NCBI GenBank assembly: GCA_030847615.1
Contig: JAUMIR010000004.1
Coordinates: 277,287,501 to 277,351,500 of the forward strand
Length of the DNA stretch: 64,000 nucleotides
Origin: Gambelia wislizenii
Taxonomy: Eukaryota; Chordata; Lepidosauria; Squamata; Crotaphytidae
Direction of reading: 5' to 3'
Part shown: piece after piece, positions 1-11,250 of the stretch
Layout of the letters: the number at the start of each line of letters is the position of its first letter
Position numbering within the stretch: the stretch's first letter is position 1
Made by a program: the position numbers and the translations under genes
Notes under the pieces: model-generated
What the model was told of the DNA's origin: nothing
What the model saw: the letters and a program-made list of their open reading frames with translations, nothing else
Databases searched by the model: none

Positions 1-1270
1 GCTTTCAGCTCTTTATCATGGCCAGATAAGAGCCACTCTTGCCCACGTGGCATTCACTTCCTCATAAACATTTGAATATACCTCCCTTTTAATCTGCATT
101 TGGTCAAGGTACTATCCCAGAAAATCTTGTAAATTAGTCAAGAGAGCAGATGAAACATTACATCAGAATGTGCACATAGGGGGGTTGTTTTGTTTGCTTG
201 TTTGTTTTGAAGGGGATACCTTATCAAAAACCTTCTTCTGGAGACATTGGAGGTGCACAGATTCTATGATTTTGATGTATAGTTGCTTGCAAACCAGAGT
301 TTCCAATATTCATTTTTCTAGGCTACTCAGTGTTAATATGTCTTGCCACATTCCCTTGAGAATATTAGAGCTGGCTTATAAAAACAAGGGTGTTTTACCT
401 TTTCAGTTTGCTAAAAGTTCTCCTCCAGAAAAAGAGAGATCAATTTGTTTTTAAACTTGTGCCTCTGGCAGGTCACAAGCTCAGCTGCTGTTGCATATAG
501 AACTGAACACACCAATCTGTTGCAATTTGATAATTTAACCTCTTATGCAATAACAATTATGAACTATCAAGATACATTAAATAAACACAATTAAAGTAGA
601 CATTTGTCATATTTGTTTCTCCATTTTGATTTTCTTTTAAGAAAGATAAAAGATTTCTGATAAATTTAGTAACACTCCAATCCAATACAAGTCTGTTTAA
701 AAGTAAATTCCATTACAAGATAGGTGACAGTAGCTAACATTGTGTATTATCATTTTTTTATCAAGAGTGCTCTGACCCTATCTATGGAAAGCTGAGCCAG
801 ACTCAGTTATGCATGTTGGAGTTACATTCAGGGAGGTCTAAATATCCTACATAGAAATGGAATCGCTGTAAGTTGACAGGCGACTTGAAGGGACACACAC
901 AACCTTGGGATTCCTTGTGCCTGGTCAGGACTTTTGCACATGAAACTGCCTTTGAAGATGCCTCAGAAAGTTCAACTGGTACAGATGGGGCTAGATGATC
1001 ACATCATAACACCCTAATTCTGTACCAGCTATACTGGTTGTTGGTATGCTTTCCAGATTCTATTCTACGTGTTTGTTTTGATCTTAAAAGCACTAAATGG
1101 TTTCAGTCTAGGTGAGCTGAATAACCACCTGCATCTATATGTACCTGACTGTGTTTTCAGATCTTCTTTGGAGGTCCTGCTCACTGATCTGCCACCAAGA
1201 TCATTAAAGTATTGGGGCATTAGAGGAAGGACATTTTCAACAGCATTTCCTGTCTAATGCCTTCTGTCTC
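1..1270. other. Stretch without recognisable gene or repeat
   Basis: AT-rich sequence. Open frames here are short and have no domain motif, splice context or codon pattern that I can support. No terminal inverted repeat, SINE or LINE tail was recognised. Confidence 0.5.
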
Positions 1271-1272
1271 TT

Positions 1273-1830
1273 TCTATGGGGCTTTTCTACACGAGCAAGT
1301 TACCCCATCTTGCCCCTGTCTTCGAGCCCTGCAGTCCTGATGATGCAGAGCTTTTGCCCCATTTCACCCCCAGGCAGTCCTCACGACCCCCAGGGTAAAG
1401 GTAGAGCTAAGACAAGGAGAAGACAGGGTAGGGCCTGGTACACTATTTTAAAATAATACCTGTTTAAATCTGCTTAAACCAGCAAAAAATGGATTGCCCC
1501 CTGTATGACTGCAGGAGCCTGTTGAGCACACGGGCCTATTGTTGCAGCTGCCGGTCTTCCACCATTCTACTGTAGCAGGATGGAGTCCTGCAGCATGTGG
1601 CCAAGGCTGGTCACATGCAGGAGCCCTTGGTCACGTTGCGGGCTGGCTTCCTAGCTTCTGGGACAGCAAGGGAGGCGGCAGCAGTGGCTGCAGCAATGGG
1701 CTGGCATACCCATCTGGACTTCCTCCCATTTGGTGATGGTAAGAGAGGAGGCAGGACATGCTGGCAGGGAAATGGTGTGTCCTGGCCCATGCAGATGAGC
1801 CCTATGGCTGCATTAAGAGTTTAAAAAACA
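1273..1830 (+). repeat. Unnamed interspersed repeat, copy 1
   Basis: This stretch aligns, in inverted orientation, with 6440-6985. Shared blocks include CCCCATCTTGCCCC, GGCAGTCCTCAC, a CCAGCAAAAA block and the phrase around GGCTGGTCACATGCAG. The start TTTCTACACGAGCAAG resembles the GGGCTTGTCTACAC termini seen in MITE-like elements near 38.2 and 48.4 kb. Short open frames inside have no recognisable product. Transposon superfamily not assigned. Confidence 0.6.
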
Positions 1831-1839
1831 ACAACACAT

Positions 1840-2040
1840 CTTCATGATGTTTAATTGAAATCTTTATGTCATCTGTTGCTGACAGATATTTTGAAATTGT
1901 ATTTAATTGAAATTGGTTTTATTTTAAATTGTTTATATTTATACAATTTTATTAATACGTTTGTATTGTTTTAGTACTGTAAACCACCTGGGGAAGTCTA
2001 TGCAGTTGAATGGTGGCTATAAAATGGATTCCATTTAAAT
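1840..2040 (+). mobile_element. CR1/L2-type LINE 3' tail
   Basis: T-rich 3' untranslated sequence ending in a GTAAACCACCTGG...GGCTATAAAATGGA phrase, the usual form of CR1/L2 LINE 3' ends, which read roughly 'GTAAACCGCC..GGTATAAA'. No coding part remains. Confidence 0.55.
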
Positions 2041-4020
2041 AGAGATTGATAGGGCTACTCTCAGGTAAGTGGGTACTGGGTTGCAAAATAAGTTACCAAT
2101 TGGATCGTGACCATATCCGCATTCTGATTTTTCTCTCTGTGGGAAAGACAATGGATAAATTACAACCCATTCCAGTGAGAACTGTTGATAAATTATGACA
2201 CAGTAACCAACTCATTACTGTGATATGAACTTGAGTTTAGAATGTGAAATATTCAAAATTAAATAAAAACAAGATGTCCTCATGTATAGTAATTGGCTGA
2301 TCATACAAATACTTATTAAATATAAACACATATGCTTTTGTAGATTTGTTAGAAAGATTCGTTAATTGCTTAATGAAAGATGTCTTTCAGATACTAATGT
2401 CTTCATTTAGTTCGACAGATTAAATTTTATATGAAGAGATATTAGTATGCATGCAATGAAGTGACAAGGCCAACTGCAAAAGCTTAAGTGTTAATGAATG
2501 AAATGCAGCTATATACTAAACTAAAATCTATAATCATTGCAGTCACAAAAGATATTTCATAGATTTTTATTTATCAAAAAGTCATATGTAACAGAGCATC
2601 AAACATCACAATATGTTTTGATTCAGTTGCTCTATTTCTAACATAAATAAATAATGAAATGTTTAAATTGTGCATGGAACTAGAGTGAATTATTCTTAAT
2701 GAGCAATAAAAATGTCATCTTTCTATGCTACAAAACCCCCTACTTTGCTGACATTTAAAAGTCCAAGTAAATATATTTAGTAATTATTCTGCATATGAAC
2801 AATTCCAGTTTGCATTTAGCAAAACCAATCCACTTTAATTGATTAGTAAGTGGCAATGCAGTGGTAATGTCAACAATTTTTTTTGCAAAAGCAAATTGCT
2901 GGCAATGCCAACAGACCTGCGTCTTGATTTTTTGCTTTAAGCTAGAGCTTAGTCTGGCATGATCTTTTCTTTTCCCCCAGTAGGGTGCATGAGCCCTCTG
3001 GCTTCCAAGTGCGTTTACTATTGGGGTTACATCTTGCCCAGGATACAGCTGCTCTGAATAAGTCCTTTGCATTGACAATAGGGTCATCCCACCACCTTCT
3101 TTTCAGATCAATATGATCGGTACAAACAATAGTTTGATTTTGATTGCTCTACAGCACGCTTGGGTAGACCCTCTGAATGCAAGAGAATTGCTCCGAAACA
3201 ATGGTCTGGTTCATCATCCAAAGCGTCCCTTTTCAGACAGCTGCCTCTGCCACACTCACCCTGACAAACGTCCAGAAAAACAGATGGTTACAGCATTCAT
3301 GGGCAGTTTAGTGAAAACCCCAGAGTCAACTATTCAAGAATCGTATCATCAAGCTCATAAAAGGAGCATTTTCCGATGGTAAAAACGGGAAATGGATTTC
3401 AAAATTCTGTCCATACAGTGACATCACATTGTTGTTGTCTTTTTAAAAGAGGTCAAACCCCCTTTGCATATAGCATATTTTATTATAACATGACCGGGGG
3501 TGGGGTGATGACATGCCAGTTCTATGGCATCACTGTGTATGAACACAATTTTGAAATGTATTCTTAGCATTAGAGATGCTCCTTTTATGTGTCCTGAATA
3601 GCTCATTTGTTGGTGTGGACACCTGCACACATATAATGGTCCAACATGGAAGCACAACTTCTAAATAATAAAATTATTGTTAATAGAGAATGGGTGTTAG
3701 CCTAAAACCTGTTTTTGTTTTTTATTTTATTTATGAAATTTTTATGCTGCCTCTGCCAAAACAACAACAACACAAAAAAACCTTAAGGCCACTAACATCA
3801 CTGAAAACAAATTAAACACTAAAAACAGAAATGCCATCAGATTAATTAATAAGTATCCAAACAGTTCAAAAGTCTAGCCTTCCTAAGAACCACAAAAGTA
3901 GGAAATGACTACACCTCTGAGACAAGTGCATTCCACAATCACAAGAAAAGGGCCATTTCTGTGTGTCTGTCAAGCCAGGGAAGGTGTTCTCAAGAAGACT
4001 TTTCCTAAATATCTTTACAT
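2041..4020. other. Stretch without recognisable gene
   Basis: AT-rich DNA with only short, motif-free open frames (for example 2755-3087 minus and 3113-3382 plus). Around 3715-3760 there is a short phrase resembling a minus-strand CR1 3' end (TTTATGCTGCCTCTGCC). Nothing else is supported. Confidence 0.4.
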
Positions 4021-4021
4021 C

Positions 4022-4410
4022 CAGAATGTTACATTGGGTACTTACTGTGAAGGTACTTTCTGTAGGGTAGGTAGCAGGAACAATCCTCAATGATTGGGAA
4101 ACTAGGACCGCCCAGCTCAAAGCAGGAAGAAGACCTTTGACCTGGAAGTTAGAGTCTTTGTTCTCCTCTCTCTCTTCCACGTGGTCTTCAGTTCTCTGAT
4201 TAGCAAAGCCCTAAGGAAAAAACTGGATTGGAAAACTCCTCCTTGCTTAGAGAAAACACCACAGGTTAGTGCATAAACATATCACCTAATGCAGTAACCG
4301 GGTGGGCCGGATTGTTCCTGCCACCTACCCTACAGAAAGTACCTTCACGGTAAGTACCCAATGTAACATTCTGTAGGGGAGAGGTGGCAGGAACAATCCT
4401 CAATGATTAG
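4022..4410. repeat. DIRS inverted terminal/internal repeat modules
   Basis: The module at 4022-4095 (AATGTTACATTGGGTACTTA...GTAGGGTAGG...GCAGGAACAATCC) recurs inverted at 4308-4370. The segment 4308-4400 is itself a palindrome, starting GGATTGTTCCTGCCACCT and ending AGGTGGCAGGAACAATCC. Overlapping inverted modules of this kind fit DIRS terminal and internal complementary regions, which template the circular intermediate. Confidence 0.65.
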
Positions 4411-4479
4411 GACATACCCAAGCCTCTGATGTTCCCTGGGTGGGGTGACTGCTGATGACAGGAGAATATATTATTGGTG

Positions 4480-5510
4480 TACCACTTCGTGGAGAACCCT
4501 TCTGCCGAAGGTGGCCTCCGCGGACCTGAACTTGTCCACCTTATAATGTCTGGTAAAGGTGGATGGATTGCTCCAAGTTGCTGCCCTACAGATTTCTGCA
4601 ATGGGCGCGTTCGTCGAGAACAAGGCAGAGGTGGCTGCCGAGCGTGTCGAGTGTGCCATGACTCCTGTTGGACGTGGAATGCCTGCTGCGTCGTAGGCCG
4701 TGAAGATGCATGCTTTGATCCAGGTTGCGAGTCTGCCTCGAAATCCGCAAGCCCAGTGACGAAGGATTAAAAGAAACAAACAGGGAGTCGCATCTCCTGA
4801 ATGGTGCTGTGCGTTTGATGTATATCTTCAGCGCTCTTCTTACATCCAGCTTGTGCCACATCTCCGTGGGGTGCATTGGATTAGGGCAGAAGGATGGCAG
4901 AATTATTTGTTGTGAGACGTGAAAGGCGGAAATCACTTTCGGTTTAAAAGACGGGTCTGGTCGTAGACACACTGTGTCTGGGTTAAAGGAGCATAGGTGT
5001 TCCCTTACTGAGAGGGCCGTGAGCTTGGATACCCTTTTTGCGGATGTTATTGCTATTAAGAAGGCCACCTTTATGGACAGAATTCTCAGTGGGGCCTTCC
5101 TTAAGGGTTTGAAAGGGGCCTTCGTAAGTTGTTTGAGCACTAGCGATAATTTCCAGGAAGGAAATCTGTGAGCCACTGGGGGGGCAAGTAGCATCGCCCC
5201 CCCCTTAGGAATCTCCTCACATGAGGGTGTGATGAGATCCTCCCCCCTTGTGAGCACGGTATGAAGGCCGTGTTTGGGTGAAGGCCATTATCGAAGCCCT
5301 TCTGTAGGAACGCTAGAATATGTCAAGTCGTGGCCTTGGTTGGGTCTATCTGTTCCGTGGAGCACCACTGTGTGAAGGCCTTCCACGTGGCTTGGTATAT
5401 CCTCTTGGTTGAGGGGCGTCTCAATGCCAGTAGGGTGTCGATTACCTTCTCTTCGTATCCACATTCCCTCAGTGTTCTCCGCTTAGTCTCCATGCCATCA
5501 GTTTGAGCCA
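4480..5510 (-). pseudogene. DIRS tyrosine recombinase (broken)
   Basis: A tyrosine recombinase would circularise and integrate the DIRS DNA. The N-terminal core-binding part is visible at about 5500-5323 (motif LRRPSTKRIYQATWKAF). The catalytic region continues in another frame at 5257-4600, with the box I arginine in AKRVSKLTAL. It shifts frame again, so that box II lies in 4779-4471 with AHSTRSAATSAL (the H-x-x-R pair) and a candidate nucleophile tyrosine in TRHYKVD. At least two frame changes separate pieces that are otherwise collinear and still carry R, H, R and Y. I infer an inactive relic. The RNase H frame lies just upstream. A phage-type integrase is excluded by this neighbour. Confidence 0.75.
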
Positions 5511-6410
5511 TTCCACATCGGGATGTCCTACTGGTCCCTGACGCAGCAGGTTCTGGTGTGGCTGGAGTCTCAGAGGGGGCTCGATCGCCATCTCTGATAT
5601 CTCGGAGAACCACGGACGGCGTGGCCAGTGAGGCGCTATCAGCACTACTTGTGCCTTCTCCTGGCGAATTTTCCTGCAAACCTTCCCCAGTAGAGGGAAT
5701 GGTGGAAACAGGTATAGTAGGCCTGCTGGCCAGGCTGATCGTAGGGTGTCCGTTCCTTCTGCTCCCGGTTGAGGGAACCTTGAAAAGAACCTTGGAAGCT
5801 TCGTATTCAAGGCCGATGCAAAGAGGTCCACCGACACCCTTCCGAATGTGTCCACGAGGTGAAGAAACATCTCCTGATCGAGTTCCCATTCCCCTGGTGC
5901 CACTGTGTTTCTGCTCAGGAAGTCTGCTTGTGTGTTCGTCTCTCCCTGAAGGTGTTGAGCAGATAGGGAGAGGACCGTTGACTCTGCCCATTGCAAGAGG
6001 AGCTCGGCCTCCGCGTGTAGGGATTTCGATCTTGATCCTCCCTGTCTCGCTATGTATGATTGCGTTGTTGTGTTGTCTGTCAGGAGGAGGACGTGAGTAC
6101 CCCGTAGGAGTGGCGTGAAATGCTTCAGGGCTAGCCTCGCCGCCCTGAGCTCCAGCCAGTTTATGCTGTGTGACCTTTCCTCTGTGGACCAGAGGCCCTG
6201 CGTCATTTGGTTTAGGCAGTGTGCTCCCCAACCCCTGAGGCTTGCGTCTGAGGTAACCACCATCTGGTCCGGGACTGTCATCGGGGACCCCCTGGAGATG
6301 TTCTCTTTGCAAGTCCACCATCGTAGTGAGAGTGCAAGGGGCCCTGTGACTTCCAAGGAGGCGTCTTCCCTCCTCGTTATTTCGTTCTGATACGGCAGGA
6401 GGGCCAACTG
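5480..6410 (-). pseudogene. DIRS RNase H and methyltransferase-like region
   Basis: One open frame of about 312 codons on the minus strand. Near its start is MVVTSDASLRGWGAH, the first catalytic aspartate of RNase H. WLELRAARLALKHF follows (glutamate), then LLTDNTTTQSYI (aspartate) and NTQADFLSR (last aspartate). Downstream, VDLFASALNTKLPRFFSRF and FPPFPLLGKVCRKIRQEKA and PHWPRRPWFSEI are phrases typical of the region between RNase H and recombinase in vertebrate DIRS elements. The RNase H acidic residues look intact, but the reverse transcriptase that should be N-terminal is absent, so this is a truncated fragment. The frame ends where the recombinase frame begins, as in intact DIRS elements. 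Confidence 0.78.
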
Positions 6411-6439
6411 CAGATGTCTGGAGTGGAATCTGGCCTTTG

Positions 6440-6985
6440 CTGGTTCCCCACTGGCATATCCCGGCTACAGATCTGGCCCGTTCTTCCCCTGTTACCTTGA
6501 TGAAATGGGCTGGAGTCCAAACAGGAATGCCAGCATGTCACTGCAGCCACCACCATTTTCTTTGCTGACTCAGAAGGCAGGAAGGGGGCCTGTGACATGT
6601 GATTGAAGGCCCCCTGCATGTGACCAGCCTTGGTCACATGTTGAGGAACTCCTTCCTGGCTTCTAGGAGAGCTAGGGAAATGGTGGTGGCAGCAAGGGCC
6701 GTTGTACCAGACAGGTTCCTGTGGACACGTGGGGCCTGATCCAGTTTTTGCTGGTGGTAACAGAGTTAACTGGATATTTTTTTTAATGGTTGATCAGGCA
6801 CTACCCCCCTCCCCCCCAGTCTCTGCCCCGGAGAGGTGAGGACTGCCCAGAGGCACAATGGGGCAAATGCCCTGTGTTGTATGGACTGCAAGACTCTGAG
6901 ATGGGGGCAAGATGGGGTATTTAGTTCATGTAGACAAGTCCCAGGATCCTCTTCTATATGGATGGGTGCTGCCCTTTGCTGAAGG
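6440..6985 (-). repeat. Unnamed interspersed repeat, copy 2 (inverted)
   Basis: Read on the minus strand this matches 1273-1830 over most of its length (for example TGTCTACATGAACTAAATAC, CCCCATCTTGCCCC, GGGCAGTCCTCAC). It abuts the truncated 5' side of the DIRS element. No coding potential is recognised. Confidence 0.6.
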
Positions 6986-7318
6986 AACTGAGCTTGAAGA
7001 ATGCCTATCCCCATCTTAGCCCAACTTCCCTATCCTTTACAATCTTTTTGATAAAAAAAGAAATAGCCTTATATTCCAATCCCAGTTCTTTGCCAGCAAA
7101 CTGACACCAACCAATTCCAGGGAACTGGAAAGCAAAAAGTCACCACAGAGATTCACCTGATCACATGAGCTACTGAAACATGGCCATGCCTACTTCAGAA
7201 TTGCCTGTACACTAGGGATGCAATTCTTTGCTTATTTCTCTTTCCAATGAAGCAACAAGTCATTTTAGATATTTTCTGCACATAAATATTTTCTGTGCAG
7301 AAAATGCTACTTTCTGCA

Positions 7319-7388
7319 CCAAAAAATGCTGTAGTTGGGGACTTTGTGCAAAAGTCACAATGCTGTAGTTGGGGACTTTGTGCAAAAT
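7319..7388 (+). repeat. Two-copy tandem duplication, period about 35 bp
   Basis: ATGCTGTAGTTGGGGACTTT with its downstream TGTGCAAAA occurs twice in succession, starting near 7325 and 7360. It lies just after the near-palindrome ATTTTCTGTGCAGAAAAT at 7289-7306. Confidence 0.8.
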
Positions 7389-7431
7389 TCACACACACAC
7401 ACACACGCATGGATTTTTCAGATAATTTTGC

Positions 7432-7550
7432 AGGCAGACATACAGATGGTCATACATTGATGTCAAAGAGCAGAAGTCTTGCTGACGATGGACATCATTT
7501 GTTCAAAGTTTCATTACAGTGTCTCAAATCATTCAAATTATGAATATTCT
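7432..7550 (+). repeat. Fragment of the hAT MITE interior
   Basis: Matches 8395-8515, the interior of the hAT-like element at 8240-9246, in direct orientation (TGATGTCAAAGAGCA, GTCTTGCTGACG, AAAGTTTCATTACAGT). It is probably a partial second copy of the same family. Confidence 0.65.
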
Positions 7551-7949
7551 CTGAAGTCCAGGATTATCCTCATCAAGGTTTCCAGATATTCAAGAAACAT
7601 GGTTTTCTACCCTTTTAAAAATATTTTTGAAAATTCTTTGCATATCTACTGTATACCACACTCTACTAACAGAAAGATACTTTACTCAGCAGCAGAGTGA
7701 GAAATTATGTGCACAATGCTAGCAACAGTTTAAGGGCAGCTGAACAAACATTGCTTTAACCACTGCTGTTTTCCTACAGTGCTCTGCCCTTGTTGACGAC
7801 TTTCACCCACTATGTAAAACTCTATATTTGTGTCCAACAGAGCCACATCAAACCCCATAGCTAAATAAGTACAGAGCCAGAGACATGGCTCTATCTTAAG
7901 GCTGGGTGAGATGAACTTCATTTTGCTACTGTAACCAGGAATTTGGGGC

Positions 7950-7952
<3 letters not shown>

Positions 7953-7984
<32 letters not shown>
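7953..7984 (+). repeat. (TG)n microsatellite
   Basis: Uninterrupted TG dinucleotide run of about 32 bp. Confidence 0.95.
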
Positions 7985-7986
<2 letters not shown>

Positions 7987-8343
7987 GGGGGTTTGCAGCT
8001 CATCCTCAGAAAAAGATTCAATGGATTATCTCAAGATTTTTGAGGTAGAAACAACATGGCACTTGTTAATTATAGGAATTTGGTGAGTGACCTTCAGCAG
8101 TTCAACCTGCATTGTCAGCCTCACCCTGATCATACTTTGTTGGGGTTACAAATGTTTTCATTGTATAGTTTGTTTTAGGAAACACTTGTATTGTATCAGG
8201 AATGACTGGTAAATGCTGTGCCCTAGTGGCAGTGTAAGCCAGAGGTTCTTAACCCATGGTCCACAGACCACTGGGGGGCTGAAAAGTCCTTACAGGCAGG
8301 CTGTGAAGGACTGAAGAACTGCTACGAGCTTTTACAGTTAAAA

Positions 8344-8394
8344 AGGAAGGAAGGAAGGAAGGAAGGAAGGAAGGAAGGAAGGAAGGAAGGAAGG
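8344..8394 (+). repeat. (AAGG)n microsatellite
   Basis: Tetranucleotide run of about 50 bp inside the hAT-like element. It produces a false serine/proline-rich frame on the minus strand. Confidence 0.95.
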
Positions 8395-8950
8395 CAGGCA
8401 GACGTAGCAGACAGTCATACACTGATGTCAAAGAGCAAGAGTCTTGCTGACGGCAGACATCATCTGTATAAAGTTTCATTACAGTATCTCAAACCATTAT
8501 TAAAAAGTTATGAAAATAACTATTAGCAAAAAAATGTACTCTGAATGTGTTACTTCTGCATGCAGTGAGAACATGCAAGTGAATGACAGTGAAAAGCACA
8601 TGACATTTCCTGCCACCATGCATAAAGCCAGAAACCACCTTCATAGCTGCACCAGACTCTAGTGTTGTCCATGTTGTGCAATCACATTCTTAGAACATCT
8701 ATTCCTTTCCAGAATTCCGCAGCTGTGTCAAGAATGTTCTCAAAGACTGTGTTTGTGGGAAGAGAGAGTCAGAGTCAGAGTGAGTGAGTGTTTGTATGGA
8801 ATTATTCCAATAAAAATATTATAATAGGAGTGTGTGTATTTACTTATTTCTCCCTTATCTCCAAATCTGAAAACCGTTGATGAATAACTTTATATAAATA
8901 TTTGATGCACTGTAGGGTTCTAAATCTTGGTGGCCCACAGCAACAAAAGA

Positions 8951-9204
8951 TACAGTAGGACCCCCGTATCTATTGATTAACTATCCATTGATTCAATTAT
9001 GCATGGGATACAAAATAGCATATCTACCATAGAGTCTTCCTAGAAAATGTGTCCTCTAGCCATTTTCTAGGTCCTCCAAGGCAACTCTATGGTATTTTAA
9101 ACCAGATGGCCCATTATTTTCAATGGCGTTCACTATTATCCATGATTTTTGATATCTCGGCCCCTACAGAACCAATCCCCAGCAGATAAGGGGGTCCTAC
9201 TGTA
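8951..9204. mobile_element. Mariner/pogo-type MITE
   Basis: Terminal inverted repeats TACAGTAGGACCCCCGTATC and its complement, beginning and ending in TA. That fits Tc1/mariner-superfamily insertion into TA. About 254 bp, no coding capacity, inserted in the hAT-like element. Confidence 0.8.
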
Positions 9205-9259
9205 TTTAAAAGGGGCCCGTGGTAAAGAATAGGTTAAGAACTGCTGGTTTAAGGCATTT

Positions 9260-10145
9260 GAGGTTTTTATTAAGAATACAGTTTTCAGCACATTAGGCTA
9301 CAGACCTCACAAGGCCTGTTCTGCAAGTAAATAGTATGTTGCCACTCTAATAAACCCTATGTATGAGAAGCCAGGAAGGATCAGTTAGAATGGGCATGGG
9401 GTAATAAGAAAGATGGAGAAAAAGCAAGGGAGAGGACCTAATCTACCCTACCTCAGAAGACATCAAAAGAAATCTGAAACTGGCCGCACCTCAGTCTTGA
9501 AAATACAGTTTAACTCAAATGTGTTATCATTTTTATACTTGGTTGTCTACATATTTCTTAATGATCCTATGTATTTTGATCCTGTTAGAAAATTAAATCT
9601 TAGTTATGTTTTCCAGTGTTCTCTTCTGCAGAAAGAAATACATTAGTAATGCTAGGCCCTAACCTTAATACTCCCAATGTAAGTATTGGCTCACTGTATT
9701 ATTGTGTATTAAGTACATCCCACTTCAGCATTTTTTTAAAAAAAGTGGGTTTTTAAATGGATGTTCATCTATCATGAGAGAAAAGTCTCTATAAAAGAGA
9801 AGTCATGAAAGGAAAACAAATTTTAAAAACTTCCATATTCAGAAACAGTTTATGGTATAATGCCTGAGTGTGACGATTCCACTATCTAGTTATATTTTCT
9901 TTCTTGTAGCACTTCCCCAACACACTTAAGTACAGACACGAAAACTCTCAGTCTTGATTTCATTGCATTTCTCTAGACTCCACCTAAATTCCTGTTTTAT
10001 CCTTTCTTTTTATCACATTGTGAGAATTTGCTTTTAGCTAACACATGGACATGAGTACATATTTTCCATACACAATTTCAATGATGTACACATTTAGTTA
10101 CACATTTTTGCAAACGCAGATCTTTTTGTAATATAGGAAAATTAT
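9260..10145. other. Stretch without recognisable gene
   Basis: AT-rich DNA. The frame at 9413-9646 has no motif or supporting context. Confidence 0.4.
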
Positions 10146-10150
10146 GTTTT

Positions 10151-10391
10151 GTTGTTGTTTTTGTGCGCTTTCAAGTCATTTCTGACTTATGGCAACCCTA
10201 ACGTGAAGCTATCATAGGGTTTTCTTGACAGAATTTGTTCAATGGGGGTTTGCCCTTGCTTTCCTCTGAGGCTGAGAGTGTGTGATTTGCCCAAGAGCAC
10301 CTCGTGGGTTTCCATGGCCAAGCAGAAATTCGGACCCTGGCCTCCCAGCGTCCTAGTCCAGCACTCACACCACTACTCCAGGCTGGCTCTC
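10151..10391 (-). mobile_element. Sauria-type (ACA) SINE
   Basis: On the minus strand: a tRNA-related head (GAGAGCCAGCCTGG...), a B-box-like stretch around GGTCCGAATTTC, then the conserved body CAAGTCATTTCTGACTT-related 3' domain and a (CAA)n tail (GTTGTTGTT on the plus strand). Full length at about 240 bp. Confidence 0.85.
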
Positions 10392-10689
10392 ATGTATTTT
10401 TAGCCATTCTCAAATTTAAAACATGTGTATGTAGCATATAGCCAGTCTCACAAATGTGCAGATTCCTGAGTCAAGGTGTAATCTGTATCACAAGTCCCAG
10501 GAACTAAAAAAATGGGCAATTTCAATAGGAAACTCAAAACCACTAAGATTTTTCTTCATCCCCACCCTCAAGGCCTGTGTATGTATTCTGTCCCCGCCCC
10601 TGCCCCTTAGATTTACTCACAAAGATAAAGAGATGTGTGTCAGGTCTCATAGAATTTGGTGAAATTTGACTCCCACTCCCATCCCAGTA

Positions 10690-10940
10690 CCTGAATTATA
10701 GTAAGAGGGATTATTTATTTTATTATATATAACGCTTATACCTTTGCTATGTTCACTATGTTTGATTACCTGTACTGATTATTTTGTTTTATTCTGCATT
10801 ATGTATATGTGTGGGGGTTTTTTTCTCCTATTGTATTTTAGTATTTTATATTATTGGAACAGTTATAATTGTTTTATTCTGTAACCTTTTGTAAAGCGCC
10901 ATGAACATGGATGGCGCTATATAAACAACAACAACAATTT
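10690..10940 (+). mobile_element. LINE 3' tail with terminal hairpin
   Basis: T-rich sequence ending TTTTGTAAAGCGCCATGAAC then ATGGATGGCGCTATATAAA and a (CAA)n tail. AGCGCCAT and ATGGCGCT form a stem-loop near the 3' end, a common recognition feature of CR1/L2-like LINEs. No coding part remains. Confidence 0.6.
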
Positions 10941-11142
10941 ATTTCACCCATTTATCTACCATGCTTCAACTGGATTATCAAAGCAGTAAACACAGTATCA
11001 ATTCCAACACTAAAATATAAACACAAAATAAAACAATCATTTCTGTGAATCAACAACCAAACTGTAAAGGGCTAAGCTACCTTAGAGAAAGCCTATGTAA
11101 AGCCTTACTTATCAGACAGAGAAATAAATTTTTAGCAGTAAT

Positions 11143-11250
11143 AGCCAGCTGAGTGGCCTGAATGTCCTAAAGGCACCAAATCCTGTCTGATCTTGGAAGC
11201 TAAGCAGGGTCTTCTAACTCCAAATAAATAAATAAATAAATAAATAAATG
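11143..11250 (+). mobile_element. 5S-rRNA-headed SINE fragment
   Basis: CCTGTCTGATCTTGGAAGCT followed by AAGCAGGGTC (about 11181-11211) is the internal promoter region of 5S rRNA. It is followed directly by an (AAAT)n tail at 11221-11249. This is the form of a truncated 5S-derived SINE rather than a functional 5S gene: both ends of the 120-nt RNA are missing. Confidence 0.7.

Larger units (their letters stand above)
4022..6425 (-). mobile_element. DIRS-type tyrosine-recombinase retrotransposon, 5'-truncated
   Basis: Minus-strand element with an RNase H plus methyltransferase-like region at 6410-5480, a tyrosine recombinase at 5510-4480, and inverted-repeat modules at 4022-4410. This order (RT/RH then recombinase, with inverted rather than direct terminal repeats) is that of DIRS elements, which integrate via the recombinase and leave no target duplication. 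The reverse transcriptase that should precede RNase H is missing. Recognisable sequence stops near 6425, where the second copy of the unnamed repeat begins. The copy is dead: the recombinase is frameshifted. Confidence 0.8.
8240..9246. mobile_element. Non-autonomous hAT-like element
   Basis: The termini are CAGAGGTTCTTAACC on the left and the complement of CAGCAGTTCTTAACC on the right. They are flanked by GTGTAAGC (8232-8239) and GTTTAAGG (9247-9254), a plausible decayed 8-bp target duplication. There is no transposase frame. Inside lie an (AAGG)n run and a complete mariner-type MITE (8951-9204), so this hAT is older than that MITE. Confidence 0.7.

Noticed and set aside
5558..6118. Plus-strand frame of 186 codons
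   Set aside because: Antisense shadow of the DIRS RNase H region, which has catalytic motifs on the minus strand.
8249..8479. Serine/leucine/proline repeat protein
   Set aside because: Translation of the (AAGG)n microsatellite.
11172..11211. Functional 5S rRNA gene
   Set aside because: Only about 40 nt of the 120-nt RNA is present and an AAAT tail follows directly.
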